Positions 1-4,620 of a DNA stretch of 6,455 nucleotides are shown here, piece by piece. Every line of letters starts with the position of its first letter. The stretch's first letter is position 1. Source of the DNA: Methanosaeta sp. UBA80 (lineage in GTDB: Archaea; Halobacteriota; Methanosarcinia; Methanotrichales; Methanotrichaceae). The stretch spans positions 1,597 to 8,051 of the forward strand of contig DAWB01000138.1 in the NCBI GenBank assembly GCA_002505805.1. Direction: 5' to 3'. The notes under the pieces were generated by a model. The model did no database searches. It was not told where the DNA came from and was given only the letters and a program-made list of their open reading frames with translations. The position numbers were made by a program, and so were the translations under genes.

Positions 1-300
1 GACCTTCATGGGAAAGATGGGCTGGTAGGTGCCCTGGTAGGAGAACTCTTTAATAGAGGCCAAAAAAGCGCCGGTGATCTCATCTATTCTGTTCTCCAGG
101 ATCTGGGGAAAGCGGAGGAGGACGGGAAACTCCAGGTCTTTGGACTTTTCTATCTCCTCTATCAGATCCATGACATCCACAGATGAAGAGGGATTTTTGC
201 CCGGCATTATGATGATATCGCCCTTGTCGTTGACCGAAAAATAGCCGTTTCCCCAATTCTCTATGCCGTATAGCTCCAAAGAGTCTTCAGCCTTCCACAT
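1..300 (-). CDS. speA: Biosynthetic arginine decarboxylase (SpeA type), N-terminal part, cut by window edge
   Basis: Seen: 100 codons starting at the ATG at 300 and running off the left edge. The N-terminus has the SpeA hallmark LYGIENWGNGYFSVND (residues 10-25), then PVLLRF (59-64) and YQGTYQPIFPMKV (88-100). K99 aligns with the PLP-binding lysine of the family's YPIKVNQ motif, so the catalytic lysine is just inside the window. Known: SpeA is a PLP enzyme of the alanine-racemase-like fold III, about 630-660 aa, that decarboxylates arginine to agmatine, the first step to putrescine and longer polyamines. The start is fixed by an in-frame TAG at 318-316 and by homologues that begin at about the same point. 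The SD is modest (AGGAAAGG, 317-310) and overlaps the stop of a short upstream ORF. Inferred: many euryarchaea use the small pyruvoyl-dependent enzyme (PdaD) instead, so a SpeA here suggests bacterial ancestry. Divergent from a DHS-like gene that also belongs to polyamine metabolism. Confidence 0.9.
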   Translation of the reverse strand, partial: MWKAEDSLELYGIENWGNGYFSVNDKGDIIIMPGKNPSSSVDVMDLIEEIEKSKDLEFPVLLRFPQILENRIDEITGAFLASIKEFSYQGTYQPIFPMKV

Positions 301-315
301 GAAAGTCAGCCTTTC

Positions 316-369
316 CTATGAAGCCGGGCTCCTTGCCCGTCTCTCTCTATGCCAGATATTCTCATTCAT
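316..369 (-). CDS. Putative 17-aa arginine-rich leader peptide (uORF) of speA
   Basis: Seen: ATG at 369-367, 17 sense codons, TAG stop at 318-316; translation MNENIWHRERRARSPAS. Four of residues 8-13 are arginine. It has a strong SD, GAGAGGAG at 383-376 with 6-nt spacing, clearly better than the SD of speA itself. The stop overlaps the AGGAAAGG that serves speA, and the ORF is in frame with speA, with five codons between TAG and the speA ATG. Inferred: an Arg-rich coding stretch just ahead of an arginine-consuming enzyme suggests a leader peptide that couples speA translation to arginine or polyamine supply. The bacterial speFL leader of ornithine decarboxylase is a conceptual parallel. It could also be a chance ORF; no homologue is known to me. 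Confidence 0.45.
   Translation of the reverse strand: MNENIWHRERRARSPAS
325..339 (-). other. Small GC-rich RNA hairpin in speA leader
   Basis: On the minus strand CGGGC (339-335), loop AAGGA (334-330) and GCCCG (329-325) form a perfect 5-bp stem. It covers the 3' half of the leader ORF, after its arginine codons, and ends 8 nt before the AGGAAAGG element. It could slow or gate ribosomes entering speA. A short stem like this can also arise by chance in GC-rich DNA. Confidence 0.3.
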
Positions 370-393
370 ATTCGGCTCCTCTCAATTCCCGCC

Positions 394-411
394 TGGAAAT
401 TAAAATTTCCA
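394..411. promoter_or_regulatory. 18-bp inverted repeat, candidate operator at the speA promoter
   Basis: TGGAAAT-TAAA-ATTTCCA: two 7-bp arms separated by 4 bp. It lies directly downstream of the TATA-like element at 426-419, about where transcription of speA should begin (near 397). A dyad at this spot is typical of an archaeal repressor site that blocks polymerase recruitment. Because the core is AT-rich, a chance palindrome or a weak 5'-UTR hairpin remains possible. The binding protein is unknown. Confidence 0.4.
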
Positions 412-418
412 TATCAGG

Positions 419-426
419 ATATAAAG
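419..426 (-). promoter_or_regulatory. Candidate TATA box for speA
   Basis: Minus-strand CTTTATAT (426-419) resembles the archaeal TATA consensus TTTATATA. Transcription would start about 25 nt downstream, near 397, giving a leader of roughly 28 nt before the uORF ATG at 369. The upstream context (GATGGAT) is only moderately BRE-like. The box at 499-491 is a competing candidate. Confidence 0.45.
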
Positions 427-490
427 ATCCATCACCGCTATATCTCTCTGCAGATGATCGCATCGAACCTTGCTAAAGAGAGCATTTTGA

Positions 491-499
491 TATATAAAG
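491..499 (-). promoter_or_regulatory. Strong TATA-like element in the divergent intergenic region
   Basis: CTTTATATA on the minus strand (TATATAAAG on the plus) is the best TATA match in the gap. A GAAG stretch just upstream on the minus strand is BRE-like, favouring transcription toward speA with a start near 467. Because the box is nearly symmetric it could also serve the plus-strand DHS-like gene, with a start near 520 and a 5' UTR of about 78 nt. Orientation is not settled by sequence alone. Confidence 0.4.
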
Positions 500-545
500 C
501 TTCATGCCCCTGACCCAGTCGCCCAGCTCAAGAGAAGGAATGGAC

Positions 546-560
546 AAGCTTAAAACATAT
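546..560 (+). promoter_or_regulatory. Weak candidate promoter of the DHS-like gene
   Basis: AAGCTTAAAACATAT has an A-rich BRE-like lead-in (GACAAG) and a TTAAAA core. It would place transcription start near 576, about 20 nt ahead of the ATG at 598. The match to the TATA consensus is poor; the stronger box at 491-499 is an alternative. Confidence 0.25.
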
Positions 561-587
561 CCCTGCCCAGAGTTAGAGCGAAAAACT

Positions 588-592
588 GGGGG
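588..592 (+). promoter_or_regulatory. Ribosome binding site of the DHS-like gene
   Basis: GGGGG at 588-592, 5 nt before the ATG at 598, is the only G-rich element suitably placed ahead of a start codon here. The next in-frame ATG (661, residue 22), nearer where the conserved domain begins, has no SD. This supports starting at 598. Confidence 0.5.
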
Positions 593-597
593 ATAAA

Positions 598-1635
598 ATG
601 GATCACGGTCAGGGCCATGATTATGTCTGCAGCGGCGAGAATGCCAGAACGACCATACCCATGAAGCCGAGGGGCGTGGCCGATTTGGTGGAGGACATGA
701 GCAAAATGGGCTTTCAGGGAGGCCAGCTGGGAGCATCTCTCCAGATCTGGAAGAGGATGATGGAGGAGGATGTGACTATCTTACTGGGCCTGGCCGGGGC
801 TATGGTCCCGGCGGGCCTCTCCGAGTTCATCGCCTACCTCATCGGGGAGAGGAAGATCGACTGCCTGGTGAGCACGGGAGCCAATCTCTTCCACGATTTA
901 TGCGAGGGGCTGGGAATTGTCCACTACCAGGGCAGCTCCTGCGCCGATGATGCCTACCTCAACCAGTGCAAGATCGACCGGATCTATGATGTGTTCGTAT
1001 CCGAGATCGGGCTGCATAAGGGCGATATTTATATATCCGATTTTGTGAAGAGCCTCGATCTCTCCCGCCATTATACCTCCCGGGAGCTGATGTACCTGGT
1101 GGGGGAGAGTCTGCCGGAGACGACCATACTGGGGGCGGCTCACAGGGCCGATGTGCCCATATTCGTTCCGGCCATAGGGGACAGCTCCTGGGGCATAGGC
1201 ATGGTCATGGCCATGCGCGAGGGGCACTCCATCATCATCGACGGCATCCGGGATGTGGATGAGATCACCCAGATAGTGGAGAGGTCGGCCAAGACCGGTG
1301 TCATCTACATCGGGGGAGGGGTGCCCAAGAATTTCATCCAGCAGACCGAGGTGGTGGCCGAGCTGGTGGGAGAGTACTCCGGAGGGCACAGTTATGCCAT
1401 TCAATATACCGCCGACTCCCCCCACTGGGGCGGGCTGTCCGGCTGCACCTTTGAGGAGGCGGTCTCCTGGGGCAAGGTGAAAAAGGAGGCGAGCAAGGTC
1501 CAGGTCTTCTCCGATGCCACCATTACCGTGCCCCTGGTGGTGCAGGCCCTGCGGGAGTCGGGCTGCCAGAGAAAGAGGGTGCCGAGCTTCGAATGGAAGG
1601 AAGAGGGGCTCAAGCTGGAATATAAAAAATGCTGA
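598..1635 (+). CDS. Deoxyhypusine synthase family protein (DHS-like; probable homospermidine synthase, SpeY type)
   Basis: Seen: 345 aa, usual family length. Family motifs in order: LLGLAGAMVPAGL (62-74), STGANLFHD (92-100), PAIGDSSWG (191-199), GGGVPKNFIQQ (239-249), DSPHWGGLSG (273-282) and EAVSWGK (287-293), where K293 corresponds to the lysine that forms the enzyme-butylamine imine in DHS. Known: DHS moves the aminobutyl group of spermidine to a lysine of IF5A using NAD. Classical DHS has KHH and a DG-rich loop at the positions where this protein has KNF and PHWGGLSG. The KNF/PHWGG form is that of bacterial and cyanobacterial DHS-like proteins, one of which (Anabaena SpeY) is required for homospermidine synthesis. 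Inferred: the likely product is homospermidine or a related polyamine rather than hypusine, and the divergent arginine decarboxylase supports this. True IF5A-modifying DHS activity is not excluded. The first 21 residues precede the conserved domain. Cytosolic; no signal or membrane segment. Confidence 0.88.
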   Translation: MDHGQGHDYVCSGENARTTIPMKPRGVADLVEDMSKMGFQGGQLGASLQIWKRMMEEDVTILLGLAGAMVPAGLSEFIAYLIGERKIDCLVSTGANLFHDLCEGLGIVHYQGSSCADDAYLNQCKIDRIYDVFVSEIGLHKGDIYISDFVKSLDLSRHYTSRELMYLVGESLPETTILGAAHRADVPIFVPAIGDSSWGIGMVMAMREGHSIIIDGIRDVDEITQIVERSAKTGVIYIGGGVPKNFIQQTEVVAELVGEYSGGHSYAIQYTADSPHWGGLSGCTFEEAVSWGKVKKEASKVQVFSDATITVPLVVQALRESGCQRKRVPSFEWKEEGLKLEYKKC

Positions 1636-1645
1636 GGCAAAACAT

Positions 1646-1662
1646 AAAAGCAGCTTTAAAAA
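1646..1662 (-). terminator. T-rich terminator of the minus-strand isoprenoid operon
   Basis: On the minus strand this stretch reads TTTTT (1662-1658) then TTTT (1649-1646), 64-80 nt after the TAA of the last gene. A further T6 (1629-1624) lies inside the 3' end of the convergent gene. The two transcripts therefore probably overlap at their 3' ends. Confidence 0.4.
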
Positions 1663-1697
1663 GATATAACGGACCAGGATACAGGCCCTCTTTCCGC

Positions 1698-1703
1698 TTT
1701 TTT
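1698..1703 (+). terminator. T-run terminator of the DHS-like gene
   Basis: TTTTTT at 1698-1703, about 63 nt after the stop codon and followed by AT-rich sequence. Archaeal polymerase terminates at short T-runs without needing a hairpin. It lies 23 nt before the end of the convergent small gene. Confidence 0.45.
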
Positions 1704-1725
1704 ATAATTGCTCGATTTCAATTAA

Positions 1726-2022
1726 TTATCCGAACATTGCCCCCATGCCCGCTTCTGCCGCCTCTGCCTCCTCCCGGAAGGCCTGGAGCAGCTTCTCTCC
1801 CTCTTCGCCCTTCAGCTCTGTAGCCGCAGCCTCCGCCAGCAGCTTTGCCGCCTCCGCCGCCAGCTCATCCTTGGCCTTGATGTAGAGGCACATTCCATCC
1901 TTGTCCAGGCCCATAGCCTTGCACTCCCGGACAGTAGGCCCCAGCCTCTTCCAGAACTCCTCATCCAGCATCTTCTGCATCTCTTTGCTGTTATCCATGG
2001 GGTAAGTGTAAACCAGTTCCAT
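1726..2022 (-). CDS. Small conserved-looking protein of unknown function, 98 aa
   Basis: Not recognised. Seen: 98 aa, strongly acidic and Ala/Glu-rich. Residues 12-35 (KEMQKMLDEEFWKRL and following) and about 50-90 should form helices. Two cysteines occur (34 and 45). The protein ends in a flexible-looking AGMGAMFG tail. There is no signal peptide or membrane segment. Start: ATG at 2022 with AGGAG 10 nt upstream (and a second AGGAG-like copy immediately before the ATG). It is the last gene of the operon, 31 nt after the 73-aa gene, and is followed by termination signals. Helical charge pattern and codon choice look like real coding sequence, and the overlapping alternative frame at 2093-1812 is Arg/Trp-rich and implausible. 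The family is unknown; it could work with the adjacent small protein. Confidence 0.65.
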   Translation of the reverse strand: MELVYTYPMDNSKEMQKMLDEEFWKRLGPTVRECKAMGLDKDGMCLYIKAKDELAAEAAKLLAEAAATELKGEEGEKLLQAFREEAEAAEAGMGAMFG

Positions 2023-2053
2023 TCTCCTGCATCTCCTATTCGATCTCTAGATC

Positions 2054-2275
2054 TTACAAATTCTTCAATGCCTTCTTCAGCATCTCCGTGCACTGATCCA
2101 TGAGCGCCGCAGCCTGCTTTATATCCTCTGCCGCCTTGCGGCTCACAGCAGAAACCTGAGCCGCCCTCTCCCGGAAGGAGACGCTGTGGCTCTCATTGTG
2201 CTCAATCCAGTGCTCCAGAAGATGCTCTACCTCATGTGCTGTCAGTTCATGCTTGGATAAATCATGGCTGTGCAT
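2054..2275 (-). CDS. Histidine-rich helical small protein, 73 aa, possible metal binder
   Basis: Seen: 73 aa with eight histidines in the first 30 residues (2, 4, 9, 14, 18, 22, 26, 30). The last five are exactly four residues apart and form a ladder along one helix face (HEVE-HLLE-HWIE-HNES-H). Residues 34-73 are a second amphipathic, Ala/Lys-rich helix with one Cys (62). No signal peptide or membrane span. Start: ATG 2275 with TAGGAG 8-9 nt upstream; the TAG of that SD is the stop codon of idsA, so the two genes are probably translationally coupled. Inferred: the helix could bind Ni, Co, Zn or Fe, or act as a metal buffer. The W-x-x-H-N-x-x-H pattern recalls small domains of unknown function in prokaryotes, but I cannot name the family with confidence. 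Confidence 0.75.
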   Translation of the reverse strand: MHSHDLSKHELTAHEVEHLLEHWIEHNESHSVSFRERAAQVSAVSRKAAEDIKQAAALMDQCTEMLKKALKNL

Positions 2276-2287
2276 TGCAAACCACTC

Positions 2288-3268
2288 CTAGTAACTTCTC
2301 TTGACCATGTAATCGGCCAGCTGTAGGAGGGTGGCCCTGGCCTTGGACTGGGGCAGAACCTCTAAAGCCCTCTTGCCCTTCTCCACCATCTCCTCGGCCC
2401 GAGAGCGGGCATACTCTATCGATCCGCTCCTCTCCAGTGCGGCTATGGACTTCCCGATCTGCTCGGGTTTGGCATTCCTCTCTCCGAAGACGGGAACCTC
2501 CACGCCGTTGGCAAAGGCATGAATCATGATCAGTGTCTTCTTGGCCTCCGCCAGGTCTCCCCCTTGCCTCTTTCCCGATACGCTCTCCGGCGTCACCAGG
2601 TCTATCACATCATCCTGGAGCTGAAAGCCCATACCCGTCATCCTGCCGAACTCATCCATGGCGGAGACGACCTCAGGCGAAGCCCCGGCGAGAAGGGCTC
2701 CCATGCCCGCCGCCGCGCCGTAGAGGACGCCGGTCTTCTTCTCAATCATCTCCATATACTCCTCCACAGAGACGCGCTCTCTGGACTCGAACTCCATATC
2801 CAGCCACTGGCCCTCGCAGATGGCGGTACAGGTCCGGGAGAGCATATTCATGGCTCCCAGAAGCAGCTCCGTCCGAGCCTGGGTCAGTCCCAACACCTGA
2901 AAGGCCTTGGAGTAGAGGGTGTCACCGGCCAGAATGGCTCCCGACTGGCCCCAGAGCTTATGCACCGAGGGCCTGCCCCTTCTCACATCGGCATTGTCCA
3001 TGATGTCATCATGGATGAGAGTGAAGTTATGGATCAGCTCAATTGATACCGCTGCCGGGGTCAACATGGAGGGATCTCCTCCCGCCGCCTCCCCTGCTAA
3101 GAGCAGCATGGCTGGCCGCAGCCTCTTTCCCCCCGCATCCACCAGATGCCGGCTGGCCTGGTAGAGCGGGCGCGGATGCTCCAGGGGCACCAGCTTTTCT
3201 ATGGCCTCTGTCACCCTCAGTGCCCGGCTTTTCAGCTCAGCCTCGAGCTCTCCCTCCATCTTCTTCAT
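2288..3268 (-). CDS. idsA: Geranylgeranyl diphosphate synthase (short-chain trans-prenyltransferase)
   Basis: Seen: 326 aa from the ATG at 3268. Motifs: GGKRLRP (46-52), first aspartate-rich motif DDIMD (87-91), RRGRP (96-100), KKTG (177-180), second aspartate-rich motif DDVID (219-223) and GGDLAEAKKT. Phe82, fifth residue before the first Asp motif with no insertion in it, is the arrangement of archaeal type I GGPP synthases, where an aromatic residue caps the product at about C20. Known: the enzyme condenses DMAPP/GPP/FPP with IPP, using Mg bound by the Asp motifs, to give the C20 chain of archaeal ether lipids; some archaeal IdsA also release FPP. Start choice: a TTG at 3286 gives six more residues, but a seven-base SD (GAGGTGA, 3282-3276) sits 7 nt before ATG 3268. 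It follows RNase J by 14 nt and precedes the His-rich gene by 12 nt. Cytosolic. Confidence 0.94.
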   Translation of the reverse strand: MKKMEGELEAELKSRALRVTEAIEKLVPLEHPRPLYQASRHLVDAGGKRLRPAMLLLAGEAAGGDPSMLTPAAVSIELIHNFTLIHDDIMDNADVRRGRPSVHKLWGQSGAILAGDTLYSKAFQVLGLTQARTELLLGAMNMLSRTCTAICEGQWLDMEFESRERVSVEEYMEMIEKKTGVLYGAAAGMGALLAGASPEVVSAMDEFGRMTGMGFQLQDDVIDLVTPESVSGKRQGGDLAEAKKTLIMIHAFANGVEVPVFGERNAKPEQIGKSIAALERSGSIEYARSRAEEMVEKGKRALEVLPQSKARATLLQLADYMVKRSY

Positions 3269-3275
3269 CTCTGCC

Positions 3276-3282
3276 TCACCTC
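3276..3282 (-). promoter_or_regulatory. Ribosome binding site that fixes the idsA start
   Basis: GAGGTGA on the minus strand pairs over seven bases with the archaeal 16S 3' end and is 7 nt from ATG 3268. It lies downstream of the TTG at 3286, so that codon would have no SD of its own. This decides for the shorter protein. Confidence 0.75.
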
Positions 3283-4620
3283 TCAATCCATCAAAAGCTC
3301 CTGACCGTTTCGCACCAGATGAATGTTGGATCCCAGGGAATAGCCCGTCTCCTCGGCCATCATCAGGTAGCTGCCGTGGGTGACCAGGTTTCCGTGGCTG
3401 GGTATGACATGCTCCGGCTGAATCATGCGCAGTAGCTCCCAGTGGTCCTCCCGGCAGGCGTGGCCGGATACATGGACGTTATCGTAAATCCTGCCACCCC
3501 TCATCTTGAGCTTGGTCACAACGGTGTGCCGGTTGGACTCATTGAGAGGCTGGGGAATGATGCCCGCCGAGAAAATAATCCGATCTCCGGAATCCACAAT
3601 GTAATCGGTCTCCCCGTTGGCCACCCGGCTTAATATGGCTCCCGGCTCACCCTGGTGCCCGGTCATGATGGGAAGGTACTTGTCCTTGCCCTCGCTCATG
3701 ATCCTCTTCAAGGCCTTGTCCACCGACTTGCGCCTTCCGAATACGGACACCTCGTTCTGCTGAGCATAGCCCGTGCGAACCGCCGTGCCCCAGTACTTCT
3801 CCATGGAACGTCCCAGGAGGATGGGCTTGCGACCCATCTTATGAGCCGCCTCGATTATAGCCCGGATGCGGGCGATGTGGGAGGAGAAAGTGGTGACCAT
3901 GACCCCGGCCCGGGACTCCTCCGTGCCTATGAGCACATCCCATACCAGGTCCTTGGCTATCTTCTCCGAGGGGGTCTTTCCGGAGATGGCGGCATTGGTG
4001 GTCTCGGTGATCAGGGCCAAGACCCCTTGCTTGCCCAGGGCTCGCAGCCGGGCGAAGTCTGGAGGCTCGCCCAAAGTGGGAGACCGGTCGATCTTGAAAT
4101 CGTTGGCATAGACGATTATGCCTTTGGGAGTATGGATGGCGGCGAAGACGCAGTCCACAATGCTGTGCTGCACCCGGATGAACTCCAGCTCGATATCCTC
4201 GGTTACAGCAAAGCGCTCTCCCGGATTCATGACATTGAGGGGATTTTTCACTCCAAATATCTTCTCCGACTTGATCTCCTGGTTGATCAGATCTGCGGTG
4301 AAGGGAGAAGCGATGATGGGGGCATGATACTTATGAGCCAGCTTGGAGATGGCTCCAATGTGATCCAGGTGGCCGTGGGTGCAGGCTATGGCCCTGACCT
4401 TTCCGTCCACGTTTTGCATGATGCTGTCATCAGGGATGGCTCCCATATTGATCAGGTCCTGGGCGTGAAGCGACTCCACATCGGTGTCCTCATGAATCTG
4501 AACCCGATCCAGGCGTATGCCCATATCCATTACCACAATATCTTTTCCTATCCTTATCGCCGTCATATTGCGGCCTATCTCATTGTAGCCGCCCACAGCG
4601 ATTATAGCAATATCCTTCAT
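3283..4620 (-). CDS. rnj: Archaeal ribonuclease J (metallo-beta-lactamase/beta-CASP)
   Basis: Seen: 445 aa. The metallo-beta-lactamase core has GGYNEIGRNM (10-19), the zinc motif THGHLDH (81-87), HSIVD (152-156) and NDF (173-175, D174 metal ligand). The beta-CASP part has ITETTNA (204-210, E206), FSSH (245-248), TGHQGEP (320-326), VSGHACRED (384-392) and PSHGN (407-411). Length and the missing C-terminal domain of bacterial RNase J fit the archaeal form. Known: archaeal RNase J is a zinc-dependent 5'-to-3' exoribonuclease, sometimes also endonucleolytic, acting on RNA with 5'-monophosphate ends. Its ATG overlaps the stop of the IPP isomerase gene (ATGA, 4620-4617) with no clear SD, so translation is probably coupled. 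Its place between isoprenoid genes is recurrent in methanogens; whether there is a functional link is unknown. Hits annotated as 'Zn-dependent hydrolase' would be the same family. Confidence 0.93.
   Translation of the reverse strand: MKDIAIIAVGGYNEIGRNMTAIRIGKDIVVMDMGIRLDRVQIHEDTDVESLHAQDLINMGAIPDDSIMQNVDGKVRAIACTHGHLDHIGAISKLAHKYHAPIIASPFTADLINQEIKSEKIFGVKNPLNVMNPGERFAVTEDIELEFIRVQHSIVDCVFAAIHTPKGIIVYANDFKIDRSPTLGEPPDFARLRALGKQGVLALITETTNAAISGKTPSEKIAKDLVWDVLIGTEESRAGVMVTTFSSHIARIRAIIEAAHKMGRKPILLGRSMEKYWGTAVRTGYAQQNEVSVFGRRKSVDKALKRIMSEGKDKYLPIMTGHQGEPGAILSRVANGETDYIVDSGDRIIFSAGIIPQPLNESNRHTVVTKLKMRGGRIYDNVHVSGHACREDHWELLRMIQPEHVIPSHGNLVTHGSYLMMAEETGYSLGSNIHLVRNGQELLMD

Noticed and set aside
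473..736. 87-aa minus-strand frame across the divergent intergenic region and DHS start
   Set aside because: Pro/Ser/Arg-rich, no SD, and covers both promoter elements and the start of the DHS-like gene.
898..1425. 175-aa minus-strand frame opposite the DHS-like gene
   Set aside because: Antisense to the conserved core of the DHS family; Gly/His/Asp-rich shadow.
1645..1654. Near-palindrome AAAGCAGCTTT in the convergent intergenic region
   Set aside because: One-base centre, cannot fold as a hairpin; archaeal termination does not need it, and the T-runs suffice.
2042..2053. GATCT-CT-AGATC inverted repeat between the two small genes
   Set aside because: Arms of five with a 2-nt spacer cannot form a normal RNA hairpin, and nothing nearby suggests an operator inside the operon; probably chance.
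1812..2093. 93-aa minus-strand frame overlapping both small genes
   Set aside because: Arg/Trp-rich out-of-frame reading of the 98-aa gene; the latter has the natural helical composition and the better start.
2519..3046. Plus-strand frames (175 and 156 aa) opposite idsA
   Set aside because: Both mirror the prenyltransferase gene; Arg/Pro/His/Ser-rich translations without family resemblance.
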